From assembly GCA_029891385.1 (NCBI GenBank), contig CM057228.1, forward strand, positions 24,424,809 to 24,488,808: a stretch of DNA of 64,000 nt, read 5' to 3'. The notes beneath the pieces are model-generated. The model saw only the letters and a list, made by a program, of their open reading frames with translations. It was not told the DNA's origin and made no database searches. The translations under genes were made by a program, and so were the position numbers. Shown in pieces: positions 12,283 to 23,536 of this stretch (positions within the stretch are counted from its first letter, which is position 1; every line of letters begins with the position of its first letter). Source of the stretch: Erythroxylum novogranatense (taxonomy: Eukaryota; Streptophyta; Magnoliopsida; Malpighiales; Erythroxylaceae).

Positions 12283-12535
12283 TGACAAAAAAAAAAAAAC
12301 TTTTCCTCTTCAACCTTTCTCTGTTTTCTTTTATTTTCTCTTTCCGTTTACAAAAGAATACAAACATATTTATAAGCTACTTTTGACTCTTGAACTTCAT
12401 ACAACATTTAAAACCAGGAAAACTAAACAACTCAAAAAACAGAACACTAAATATCACCATAAATTTTGACCCTTGATTATTGAAACCACCTTAACTCTCC
12501 AAACCCTTGAACATCACATTTAAGTTTATTCAACA
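12283..12535 (-). repeat. 5' LTR of copia element 1
   Basis: 253 bp, TG...CA ends, colinear with 7992-8244. About ten mismatches by eye (roughly 4 percent) point to a moderately old insertion. Confidence 0.95.
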
Positions 12536-12540
12536 GTATG

Positions 12541-12830
12541 AAAGCATATATCGGTGACATGATTATAAAAGTAAAGGTCAGAGAAATCATATTAGTGACC
12601 TAGAAGAACACTTTACAATGCCTACAAAAATATAACATGAAAATAAGACTTGTTAAGGCAAGTAACAAATATAACAATTCTTCCTAGTCTTTCACAAACA
12701 ACAAGGGAGAAGTATGAAAGAATAAATCTATGACATGATTGTAAAATTAAAGGTTAGAGACAATCATTTTGATGACCTAGAAGAATTATGTACAATGCTT
12801 ACAAAATCATGACCTGAAAATAAAACTTTA
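12541..12830. repeat. Imperfect tandem duplication (~180-bp unit) interrupted by copia element 1
   Basis: The phrases AGAAGTATGAAAG, TGACATGATT, GACCTAGAAGAA and ACAATGC..ACAAAA occur twice in the same order. The left part of the first unit (AACAAATATGACAA...GGGAGAAGTATG) lies at about 7930-7991, before the copia insertion, and continues after it at 12541. A second unit runs from about 12655 to 12830. The duplication predates the copia insertion. Confidence 0.65.
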
Positions 12831-13229
12831 AAAATGCATATTCCATGCAGGCAAGCAAGTTCATTTGATTTATGGTCATCCATAGAGGGATGGATAGAAG
12901 TTAATTCATAGAAAATTAAGGTTTTCCTATACATTATAACACCTAGAAATCTAAAAGAAGTATAAAGGTTGACAGATAGAGTGACAAGATCACCAAAGCT
13001 CCTCTCAAGATTTGTTGACTAATACTTATTGTAGATACTTAATTTTGTGCCGTCTCTTTTTATGATATTTTATCAATAAAATTATATGCTTTAACTTTTC
13101 ATTTAAAAATTTTGATCACTTGCTTTTAAAATATTCTTATTTTTATATGCTATATTTTTATTTTTCACAAATTAGTTAAATTTGTTAAGCATTGTTTGTT
13201 CTTTTAAGGAGTTTTAAGCATTGTTTGTT

Positions 13230-14104
13230 TAACAAATTACAATAATGCATTTAACTAACAATTCATGATATAAAACACAATTCTTACCTAATTAAGCTTC
13301 CAAATCTTCCAATCTTCCAAATTTATCACAAACTCTCTACTTCCTACCAAAATCCACGACCATCATCCACTTGAGAGGGGTATAAGGCTTAGGTTTTTAG
13401 TGAACCAAAGGAAGAGAAAACCAAGGTAAAAGAAGGTAGAAAAGGTGATCAAAATATCAAAAGAAGCAAGGAAGAAGAGTGCTACTAAGATGGTGGAGAA
13501 TTGTCACTTTAAATCACCAATCACCTTGTAAAAGAAGAAGTATTGTGAAAGACCAAAAAGAGAGGGGTGGGTTTTTATTAATCAATAAGATATGGTTTGG
13601 CAAGTGACACTTGTCACTTGCCACATGTCTTATTTCTAAGGCACTAAGTTAAATTTCAATTTTTACTCCAATTTTTTCCCAAAATTTCAATAGCTCTCAT
13701 TAATAAATCCTAAAATCATTTATCTAAATTTCCAGTTTCATTGGACAGTAATTTCTACTACCGGTATATAATCAGTCTGCCTCCTGACATTTTTTTAGTC
13801 CAAAAATTACCCCGAAATTTCAGAAAAAGAATTTCTAAAATTCACTAAAAATTCTCAAACCTCAATGACCCGCTCCAACTCAATTTTTAAGCACACAAAT
13901 TACATTTTTCATAACAATCACATTTATTAACAAATATACCGGGAAATGTCAAGAATACATGTACAATCATTTTCATGTGCAAAATTTACTATTCACATGT
14001 ATGCGGATGCTAGATTATACATGAACATGTAAAGGCATTTTTAAACGCCCATTGACCACTCAGAATTACTATTCTAACCTCTCCGTCGGTAATGAGATGT
14101 TACA
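13230..14104 (-). repeat. Partial Ty3/gypsy LTR, same family as the solo LTR at 40297
   Basis: On the minus strand it starts TGTAACATC..ACCGACGG at 14104. It then runs parallel to the first ~870 bp of the LTR at 40297: shared blocks include GACATTTCCCGG, a CCAATG..TGGAAA..TTAGA stretch, ATGATTTTAGGA and TTGTTAGTTAAATGCATT. Similarity ends near 13230, so it is truncated or too diverged beyond that. No coding part of the element follows. The edge lies five G residues before the Cassandra element. Confidence 0.65.
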
Positions 14105-14109
14105 GGGGG

Positions 14110-14434
14110 TGGATACTTAGGGGTATCCCATATCGACTAGAGAGGAGAACGAAGCATGCCTTATAAGGATGTGAAAACCTCTCCCTTGCAGATGCGTTTT
14201 TCATGTCATAACGCACCGGATCCCATTAGAACTCTGAAGTTAAACGTGTTAGGGCCAGAGCAATATCAGGATGGGTGACCTCCTGGGAAGTCCTGTGGAA
14301 AAATAAAACTATGAGGGTGCGAGGCCCTAGAGGTCGAGGCCCAAAGCGGACAATATCTGCAAGCGGGTGGACGCGAGGCCCAAGAGATCGAGGCTCTTTG
14401 GAAGACACGAGGCCCGAGAGGCCGAGGTCCTACA
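14110..14434 (+). repeat. 5' LTR of the Cassandra TRIM
   Basis: Begins TGGATACTTAGGGGTATCCC and ends CTACA, immediately before the primer site. It carries the better preserved 5S-like domain and repeated GAGGCCC..GAGGCCGAGG words. Confidence 0.9.
14190..14300 (+). other. 5S rRNA-derived domain (5' LTR)
   Basis: Contains GCACCGGATCCCATTAGAAC, GAAGTTAAACGTG and AGGATGGGTGACCTCCTGGG, matching plant 5S rRNA including box A and box C of the internal pol III promoter. Box C looks intact, while the 3' end decays after GAAGTCCTGTGG. It is a retrotransposon part, not a ribosomal gene. Confidence 0.88.
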
Positions 14435-14498
14435 GATTGGTATCAGAGACAGGACCCGAGCGATATGCCGACGCGGACGTTGAGCCTCCCGAGGGGGG

Positions 14499-14809
14499 TG
14501 GATACTAGGGGTATCCCATATCGACTGGAGAGAAAAACGAAGCATGTCTTATAAGGATGTGGAAACCTCTCCCTTGCATATCCTAACGCACCAGATCCCA
14601 TTAGAACTCCGAAGTTAAACGTGCTAGGGCCAGAGTAGTATCAGGATGGGTGATCTCTTAGGAAATCCTGTGGAAAAATAAAAAGGTGAAGGTGCGAGGC
14701 CCTAGAGGCCGAGGTCCAAAGCAGACAATATCTGCAAGTGGGTGGACGCGAGGCCCAAGAGGCCGAAGCCCTTTGGTTGACGCGAGGCCCGAGAAGCTAA
14801 AGTCCTACA
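14499..14809 (+). repeat. 3' LTR of the Cassandra TRIM
   Basis: Begins TGGATACTAGGGGTATCCC and ends CTACA. It is 14 bp shorter than its partner, mainly through a deletion before the 5S domain (about 14570). Confidence 0.9.
14570..14676 (+). other. 5S rRNA-derived domain (3' LTR), more decayed
   Basis: GAAGTTAAACGTGCTAGGGC retains box A. Box C is altered (GGATGGGTGATCTCTTAGG) and the 5' part of the 5S sequence is shortened. Confidence 0.85.
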
Positions 14810-15399
14810 AATAAAATAGTATGCACCGCAAGATGATGCTTTATGATGAGGCCCCCATGAATCACAATATATGAAATCAAAGTTACTTGCAACATTTTTA
14901 TTACTCAATTGGAAAGGAGAATGAGTTTGTTTAACTAAAAAACATGAATCATAAATATTCTTGTTCCTAAAATCCTATTAATATCAAGAATAAATGATAA
15001 GTGTTGACTTCACTAGTGCCCAAGATGTCTACTGAAGGAGTGCACTCTCTCTATCATTATAACCAAAGGCATCCTTGTAAACTTATAGTAGTTTAACTTA
15101 ATAATCAATTGACATACGAAAATCAAATTGCAGGTCAAACTAGCCATATAAAATGCAATAATCAATGGCACGTCCTCACTTAATATGACTCGATCCATCA
15201 TTATCGCAATCGCCATTACCTAATTAGGCAAGATTAACACTGCTTTAACATAGCACATCAAATCCAAACAACCTGTCATATGATTGGATGCTCTGCTGTT
15301 TAATACCATCTAAGGTTTTTATAATCCTTACCAAAAAGCTTCTCAGAGTTATCATGATTCAATAGTGTTAACAATTAGTAAAATTGTTCACCTGACAGA
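14810..15399. other. Intergenic, nothing recognised
   Basis: A 590-base stretch between the Cassandra element and the copia gag remnant, with closed frames and no clear repeat edges. Confidence 0.4.
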
Positions 15400-16484
15400 C
15401 TACTGCTCTCATATTTTCTTTGTGCAACATGAAAAGTTTGAACACCGCTTGGGGCTCGCCTAACTCCCAAGTTGCGACCTTGGCCTTGTGGTCATCTCCA
15501 CTAAATGAGATAACAGATCAACTCAAAGCACTCTGAAATTTCTTGGTCAGTCTTTTTGTATTGTGTGCATTGCCTCTCGTTGCCCCCTTTTTGTCATGAT
15601 TGTCCAATCTGAAAACCATGCTTTGATTTGGTGGTTATTTGCACTACTAGTCCACCGCCTCAACACGTTCTTCTTGACCTCAAACAATATACCTACGGCA
15701 TTCTTCTCTAGTAATCAAGGCATAAGCCTTGCTAACGGTTGACAGAGGATCCATGCTTATTATTTGAGATCAAACAGTTCCAAAGACCACAACATCCAAC
15801 CCCATAAGGAATTGGTCCTGCTTCTCCTCTTTACACTCATGAAGGAATTATTGTACAGCTCTGCAAGTATAGTTCAGGACCTTGGAATAGATGTCGAGCT
15901 CATCCCACATTCCCTTCAATTTTGTATAATAAGTCATCATAGTCGTGCCTTACCGTTGGAGCAAAATGATTTCCCCTTTCAACTCATTAACTGCGGAGCA
16001 TTCCCAATCAAAACGTGATATTATAGATCGTCCCAAACCACCTTGGCGGTCACCTCGTATGCAACACTAGGCTGAATAGATTTCTCAATCAAGTTAAAAA
16101 TCCATGAAATTAGTATAAAATTGCAGGTTTCCCAACAACTCACTTTAAACGAATCAGTCGTCAGCTTCTGTAATCTACCATTGATAAAGCCCAATTTATT
16201 TTTCACCTTAAGGGTGCTCATCATAGCTTTTTTCTACATGTCATTGTTTTCTCCATTTAAGAGACACATTATAATCATCACTCCTGGATTATCCGACAAA
16301 CGCAAGAAAAACGATGATTACGAATCAACTATCTTTTTTGGTGTCGAGGTCTTGGCTATGGTATCATCCATTGACAATGAGGGGAACATGATATGAAAAG
16401 GAAGGAGAAGGGATTGTCAACCAGTCAACAAACAACTTTTAGGAATATTAATTTTGGGGTTTCTTTAAACCTGCTTTGATATCA
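15400..16484 (-). pseudogene. Decayed copia gag with leader and primer site
   Basis: The minus strand starts with a degenerate primer site (16473-16484, GCTTTGATATCA on plus, against the consensus GCTCTGATACCA). It abuts an LTR-like edge TGTAAAATT at 16485. A gag N-terminus follows: the frame 16021-16224 includes KNKLGFINGRLQK, ISWIFN and VWDDL, typical of plant copia gag (UBN2_3/Retrotran_gag_3 type). Further down, SMDPLSTVSKAYALI (near 15740) is another conserved gag phrase, in a different frame. Stops and frameshifts are frequent and no protease or RT was found to the left, so only the 5' part of the element remains. Confidence 0.7.
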
Positions 16485-18639
16485 TGTAAAATTAAAGAAA
16501 AATTGAAGAAAAAATAGTATTTATATTGACTGATTTGTACAAAGGGTTCTCAAGGTATATATAGCCAACATTACTCCTAAATAATGTAAAACACTAACTC
16601 CTAATTATAATGCAACCGTATTTTTAATAATAGCTACTCCCAAATAAAGTAAAACACATTAGCTCTTAATTATAATATAATTGTATTTCCAATAGTTTGT
16701 GTTAATGGCGTACAAAACATAGATGAGAATCATGTACGCTAATAGCCGAAATATAATTTACCGTCTAAAATTAATATCAAAAATACAAATAACTTATTAG
16801 GTTGTAATATCGATAAGACAAGCAATTTTAGATCGTATCAACTGATATTATAAATACTAATGAGTTTCAACTGATTTTGACGATAATCGATATTGGATGA
16901 GGCGATAAGATCATCATCATCATCATCGTCATCACATCTAGTTTGAAGTCTCGCTTTGAAGTAGGACTTGAAGAGATCTTTAGTATGCAACTTTATATTT
17001 ACATTATAGAGAGATTATTTTTAATAAACTCACATATAGATGTGACAGAAAAATAATGATGCAGATTTACAGAATAAAAAGTAAAAACTGGCACAAAAAA
17101 AAGTTAAATATAATTATAATATAATAATCATAAATAGTAATAGTAACAATAATACTAATAATAATAATAAGAAGAAAATTAATAAGTAATAAAATAGCAA
17201 TAAAATAGTAATAAAATAAAAGTAAGATAGACAATAAATAATTTGCCAATTAAAGGAGGCTCAATCACGCACACAAAAAAACACCAGAATAAAAATTACT
17301 GACATAATTAATTTAAGCATGAGAACATCCGTATACATACACCCGTTCTCTTCAAAGTAGAAGTTTCGAGAATAAAAGGCAAGGTCTTTGTGAAAAAGTA
17401 ATTCCAAAGACCTCGAGCAAGTTGAGGTTTGTTGATGACGGTTTCAACGCAGTTGAAGATAGTCTTCTTATCCACGATGGTGGAGACAAGGGATGAAGCT
17501 GTGGCACAATAGCCCATTGATGGGTTAATTTCCTGTTCCCACAAGAAATTGTAGCTTTTGAAGGTGGGGCAAGGACTACAACCAACGGTTATTTGGTAGT
17601 TTTTCGATAAAGAAAGATATGAACTTTTAAATAACAGCCAGAGAATAGAGAGTTAACAAGTCAAGTTTTATTGTTTGAATCATAGATTTTTGTCCACGTA
17701 TTAGTGCATAAGATTCTTTGCTTTCTAGGGTGACTAAATTATTTATGTAACTTTAACTTGTGACCTTATGATCTATAGTCATAAAGAAACAACTTTGTCA
17801 TACGCTTATTCTCTAATACAAGTCGCAAATAATAAGAGAAAGATAAGAAATGGGATGAGGTGAAAATAAGTTTAAATAATATCATGAGAATTAGTGAAAG
17901 AGTTTAGATAATAAAAATGAAATTATTAATCCTACTTATGTTATTATTTTTTTGAGATAAAAATTTGCAATGATTAATATTAATATTATTTCAATACAGT
18001 ATTTATAATATTAATATAAAAACTTCAGTAACAATAGGGTTTGACGTTTGAGTCTAAAAAAAATCCAATTTGCATTAACAGTTAACCATTTATTTTATAA
18101 TAAAGAGGGATGGAGCCCAATCTTACCGTTTTAGTGTCATTAAAGTCCAACACAAATTAGAACAAATCGGAACCATTATAGTGTAATTTAAAAAGAGGTT
18201 AAATCATAGGCTTAAAATCCGTTGTTTTTTGTTAGGCCAGTAATTAGATCACTCCATTTTCTTTCAAAAATAGTAATTAGATCATTCTTTTATAATAAAT
18301 AAAAATCTCATGTGAGTCTTAGTTTAAGTGAATTTATTCCTACGTATTGACTTTCTCTTAAATTAAGCATTTCGTTTAATGTGAATGTAATTTATAATAA
18401 TTTTAGTTTATCTATTATTTCGGTACCATTTTGTTCCAGGCCAACACATATCACCAAATTTGATCCACATATCACATAATTTAATCCAGTTATAACAAAA
18501 TCACAGATAAAACACATATTAATTTATCATATAAAAGATTTAATCTAATATTGAGATAATAAAATTTTATAAAATCTAAAATTTTCAAGATATAAAAATT
18601 AAAGTGATTCTAAACAAATCTTCTTTTGTTAAATTATCA
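16485..18639. other. Intergenic, mostly AT-rich; probable LTR remnant at left edge
   Basis: The first ~250 bases are probably the LTR belonging to the copia remnant on the left; its far end cannot be placed. A 78-codon minus-strand frame at 17308-17544 has a fairly even codon make-up but no recognised family. The rest is AT-rich with closed frames. Confidence 0.4.
16909..16934. repeat. (ATC)n microsatellite
   Basis: TCATCATCATCATCATCGTC followed by ATCA; a short trinucleotide run with one interruption. Confidence 0.85.
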
Positions 18640-20090
18640 TTATCTTTTATAATATCAAATATTTCTTCTTTAGGGCTAGTCCATCCCTAGTTAGAAAATT
18701 TGTAAGAATATTATTGTTATATTAAATAATTTAAATATCAAAATTATATTCAACTAATAAAGTTTGTCATCTTATATATCTTTTATATTTAGGTTTAGAA
18801 AGTAAATTATTCTAAATAAAAGTTTTTACCTGAACATTATCAGTTCTTAATAAAATCTTATTGATAATAAAAATACAATTTTGTACAATATTTTACTACT
18901 GTCAGTAATTATTTTCTATTTATATGATATCATTGTTAAGTATCAGTAAAAGTTTATAAGGTATATCTAGGAAGAGACTCATTAGTTTTAAAATGAGCAT
19001 CATTATAATTTATCTTTTTAATACTCCACTTCATATATGATTAAAAGCATCAGTTTCAAGTACTAAATCATCATTGTCAGTAGGTAAAGAAAGTTTAAGT
19101 AAAGTAGAGAACAGAACTTTAATTTTCTTTACTTGTTCAATCAAATAAGGTAAAAATTCAAATCGTTAACCTTTCTTTAAAAGCATTTGGAATGGTTTTC
19201 TTATCTCGGCTAAATTTTGAATAAAATCATATGCATAGTTTAACTTGTTTTTTATTTTGTAATTCATCTGAAAATTGCAAAATCTTTTCAAGAATATAGT
19301 GTTTCGGTTTAACTTATTTACCATCTATTTCCATCCAAGAAATTATATTTTAGTTTTGATATATCTTAAGATTTTTTAGAAAGAGCAAGACTGTGTTTTG
19401 CAGTTTTGCAGGTGTACGAAGATGTATAATATGCTAGGAAAAATTATGAAGTATAAAATTATTATACTTGAAAATATTATCTATTTTTCTTTGAAATATC
19501 TGTGGAGCATTTTTAAACCAAACGATATTACTAACCATTCATTCATAATGACTTCGTGAAATAGAAAATAGTATAAAATGCTTTCTTTATTCATTTCTAT
19601 TTGCCAAAGTCCACGTTTACAATCAAAGAGAAAATTTGTTTATTGAGACATCTTTATGAGGTAAAAATATTCATCAAATACTATATTATTATTTAATCTT
19701 TTATAATTGATTACCATCTTTGCTTTATTTCTAAGTATCTCTACATGGTTTCTTACCATGAAAGCAAAAAGAGAGTGGAGATACACTAGGCCTAATGACT
19801 TTTAAAATTTCTAATTTCGGAAGTTGTTTTCTAAAATTTTGATCTTCTGTATTCTCTTGGCTGGAACTCTTAGTAATTTTTGTTTATCTATTATTTCCAA
19901 ATCTGCTTCAACTCTTTTTTTATTCCAAAATTGTAAAGAATTATTAGAATAATTGTTCTTATTTTATGTTTCACTATTTCTAATCCATCTTTGATTTTTT
20001 TTATTTTAGTATGTTTTCTATAAGATTTTCTATTATCAACAAAGATTAAAAATCGGTTTTTCTTTATAACCAAGAATTGCAATTACGGAA
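18640..20090 (-). pseudogene. Endogenous pararetrovirus-like (Caulimoviridae) polymerase remnant
   Basis: Read on the minus strand, short conserved blocks appear in the order expected for a caulimovirid polymerase. Reverse-transcriptase palm-like blocks lie at about 19790-19540 (including the segment before the catalytic aspartates). RNase H-like blocks lie at about 19080-18950, and a C-terminal block near 18660-18720 resembles the end of the RNase H domain. The blocks are spread over several frames with many stops and indels, so it is a fossil with no coding capacity. A 63-codon frame at 19891-20082 lies upstream where a protease region could be, but has no clear motif. A Ty3/gypsy polymerase is the main alternative; the spacing and the RNase H tail favour a pararetrovirus. 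Confidence 0.55.
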
Positions 20091-20439
20091 TGGAGAAACA
20101 GGCAACCTAACGACTTTGATGTCACGCCAAATGCTTACGAAGAAGAAACATAGTTTGAACACTTTTTAAATATCTTGAACGTATTTTATCTTTTCTTTTC
20201 AAATTAATTTCATTTTTTTATATTGATGTTAACTTAATTCACTTTTATGCCGTTAATAATTTTTTTACAGCTAGTGAACAATAAAAATAAAAAGTTTTAA
20301 GTTGTTTGCTAAAACAAGGGTTAAGGGACTATGATGTATTTAGCAAAGTTTGAAGACATTAAAAATAGAATTCATTTTAAACTATTCAATATATTTTTAA
20401 TTGTTGATAAAATACAATAAACTAATATATTACTATTTA

Positions 20440-20720
20440 GTTGGATCGGTCGTGCTAGGCCCAAGCTCAGATTCAGAACAGCGCATGGGTCGATCAGCCC
20501 ATCATTTGAATACTGACCTAATTTGTATAGGTAAACTATATAAATTCATTACCTCATCATGAAAAAGGTACGATTGCTAAGAACCCTATTTTTCTCTATT
20601 CACCAGCCATCAAAGCTCTAAAAAAAACTTACTTGAGCGTCGAAGGGCCCTATCGGAAATCAACCCCCGGCGTGCCTTTATTGTTTTGCAGGAATCTTCA
20701 AGTCGAATCCAAGTACCAAT
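20440..20720 (+). repeat. Probable LTR fragment of a Ty3/gypsy element
   Basis: Contains ACTTGAGCGTCGAAGGGCCC (20631-20650) followed by an ACCCCCGG-type stretch and TTTGCAGG, a conserved 3' LTR phrase in many eudicot gypsy/LARD elements. It is richer in G+C than its surroundings. Boundaries are not visible and no coding region accompanies it. Confidence 0.45.
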
Positions 20721-23536
20721 CTCATGAATCCAAGTAGCAATGCCCAGCCCCACCAGAATACGACAGAACCACTATTAATTAATAAAATAGATTCAATATT
20801 ATATATTGAATACAATTATAATTTTATATTTAATACTACATAAATATGATAAAATAATCTCCACGCCTTCTACCCTACCCTTCATTTTAGTTAGTGTGCT
20901 GTGTTGGTAGCCTTCATATTGTTTAGTAACTACTTGAATGGATAATAAAATCACCGGCCAGTCCATTCTTGTCACGATTAACAATATTGAGTTTTTAATT
21001 TCGTCTGCGTAACAATAATCATCCCTTTGAAACCGCATGAAGACTCCAAGACCATAATCAACAAACATCGCCAGAAAAGGCAATGTTTCTCACACCAATC
21101 AAATAAAATTCTCACGAGGCAACTCGAACTTAAATTGATTTTATAAGGTCGACAACATGATACCCAGTAAATTACGTTGAACATAGACTGACTGATTGAT
21201 TCAAGTAATGATGAATTTTGATCAATTGAAATATGAATGCAGAAGATTCGCTTCCTTTTATCTATACCTAACTATATGAAAAGATATCAAATGAAACTAA
21301 AACAAAAAAGAAAACTTTGTAACACAAATTGCAAGCAATGGCAATGATTCTAAAATGAAGAGCATCATTACCAAAAGAGGGCAGGAGTAGCATCGGCAAT
21401 TCAACTTACCTGCGGCTCAATTCTGCACCTAGATGCTGAGACACATTATAAACACAATAATGGAAGAATGACAAAAACGACCTGAGACGAACTTTAAACG
21501 GATTGGAAAACCACATTTAGAGTTCTAAAAGGAATATCCGATCAAAATGAACATAAATCAAAGAGTAATTGATTTTCTGGAAACAACCAGCACCAACCTA
21601 TCCAGCAATATGAAGGAAAGTGCGAGTAAGTACCACTTTGGACGGGGATACATGAGCAACAAATTCAATATTCAAAGTCTGCTAGGAGGAGAACCAAAAG
21701 GAATTCGGAACTATCTAATAATGCCGAAGTACCAACAAAGTAACATGGCAAGTGCCAAGGGTAGTGGGAGAAGCTAACATAGTTACCCTTATCAACCAAT
21801 TTGGCTAGGACTCACTAAACAGGCAGGTACTTCAATTCACCACAATGTTATTTATAAACTTCCCACATCGGCAATGGGTCAACCTCAAAAGCACATTATT
21901 ATTAAATGTATAGTTCAATAGTTATAGCTGGAATAACCTCTATAAGTTGTCCACCTCCTCATCCTTTCAAGGATGGAAGAGGGTTTCTATCTAACGTCAA
22001 AGACGTTGTTGGTAAAATACACTGTATAATTCGATGGAAAAGTATCTCCTTACTACAACAGCATTACCTTGCACATCTAACAATAGTACCATGACACCAA
22101 GAAAAGATTTACAAATCTAGAGCCCTGCCTTGGCCAAAATCTACCTTGACATAAATTTCTAGTTCTTTGAATAGCATACTAAATCATAATCAATCAACTA
22201 CCAAATTTCCCAAGTAAAACAAGATCGAAAGATCACAAAGACATACAAATAAGGTATCCTTAAACCACTAAATATGCCTGAAAGCTTTGAGCATATTAAC
22301 CATTATGATTAAGAGGCATTTTCATCCCCCGAATTTATCTCTTAACGGCATACCAATGTCACAAGGATATGAATCAAAAAGCACCAGCATGACAAACTAG
22401 CAGAATAAGATAAAAGTTTCCCTTATAATTTGAATCCACTCCTGCAAAACACTGTAACTTCAATCACAACCTTAATTAGACAATTTGCGAGGAAAGATAT
22501 CAGCTTGATCTTGCAAGAATATAGTATAGGCCATCAGTGAGCACCAAATCGATCAAAAGTTATTGATGGACCCCATCACTTCTACACCTCAGAAACGAGA
22601 ATTAACTTGAAAATTTCAAAACCTTCACTTGATCTGGGAGCAATATCTTTAGATAGATTGTTCCGGAGATTGGCTTTGAAAAAGGTACAAAAATACTGTG
22701 GCATGTTCAGCCACCGCACATCCAACCAGGCAGGTCATCAAAGACAAGGGATCCTACGATACACTTCATTAAACAAGAAATTCATATTGGCACAGAAAAC
22801 ATCAAATGACCTCATGGCACCTCAGAAATCATTGATTTTCTTTACAAGTTTACAGCTCTTATGCTGCGTACACCTAAAAGTATCATTCCTCAATCACAAT
22901 CATCAAGATGATCTTCAAAAGCTCCCATCATCACACTTTAAAATATTAACTTTCGGCAACTCCACTACTATTCCAAAGCCTCTCAGGATTTGACTCTTCC
23001 ACAAAATGAAGGCACCAATATGTTGCATTCACCTTCGATATCAAGGATCATTAACATACGAACTTCTATTCCAAACATAGATTAGTAACATAAAGGGAAT
23101 TGATGCCCATTCTTTATCATGATATTAATTGAAGATCCTCCAAGCAGTTCATTACCTAGATATAAAGGGCAAGTGTCTCCAAAACATAAAAAGCATTATT
23201 TACTTAGTTGCAATCTAAACCGTTAACAGAGCTAGCCTAAACTCAGTAAATGAACTCTCGGGGTATCCACCAAAAGTCTCTAGACTAGAACATGTGTAAG
23301 AAGTAGACATGAAGACAAGAGCAACAAGATCAAAATGAAAAAAAAGGAAAGTAAGCTGCTACTTTTTTTTTTTTCCAACAGCAAGCCATTTGCTTATCAT
23401 TGATGGAAGTGCATCCGTCTTCCTTTGCCACCTAGACACAATTAGAACTCAATGAAGCATGGGCTATCATATTCCTTTCAGAGCAGCAGAAATTTAATAT
23501 AAAAACACAACAGTGAAGATTACCAAAATTTTCAAG
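20721..23536. other. Intergenic, downstream of the RRM gene
   Basis: Only short frames are open and none shows a recognisable domain. The part nearest 23536 will include the 3' UTR of the RRM gene. The phrase CTTCCCACATCGG at about 21858 resembles words found in TRIM/LTR starts but lacks a partner. Confidence 0.4.

Larger units (their letters stand above)
7992..12535 (-). mobile_element. Full-length Ty1/copia retrotransposon, inactivated
   Basis: A complete element of 4,544 bp in minus orientation. Two 253-bp LTRs start TG and end CA and differ at about ten positions by eye. The insertion is flanked by a perfect 5-bp duplication GTATG (7987-7991 and 12536-12540). A tRNA-iMet-type primer site abuts the 5' LTR and a G-rich polypurine tract abuts the 3' LTR. 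The single gag-pol frame between them has the copia order gag, protease, integrase, RT, RNase H, and is broken by seven stops and a frameshift. It sits in one unit of an older tandem duplication. Confidence 0.95.
14110..14809 (+). mobile_element. Cassandra-type TRIM retrotransposon with 5S rRNA in its LTRs
   Basis: Two LTRs (325 and 311 bp) flank a 64-bp internal domain that holds only a primer site (TGGTATCAGAG, 14438-14448) and a polypurine tract (GAGGGGGG, 14491-14498). There is no coding region. Each LTR carries a stretch unmistakably derived from 5S rRNA, the defining trait of Cassandra TRIMs. The LTRs also contain the common plant TRIM phrase AAAGCGGACAATATCTGC. No target duplication is visible: GGGGG on the left, AATAA on the right. 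Movement would need proteins from another LTR element. Confidence 0.92.

Noticed and set aside
14190..14310. A functional 5S rRNA gene
   Set aside because: It lies in paired LTRs with primer site and polypurine tract and its 3' part has decayed; it is Cassandra sequence.
17308..17585. Two overlapping minus-strand frames of 77-78 codons
   Set aside because: Somewhat protein-like, but overlapping in two frames and without a recognised family, so not called as a gene.
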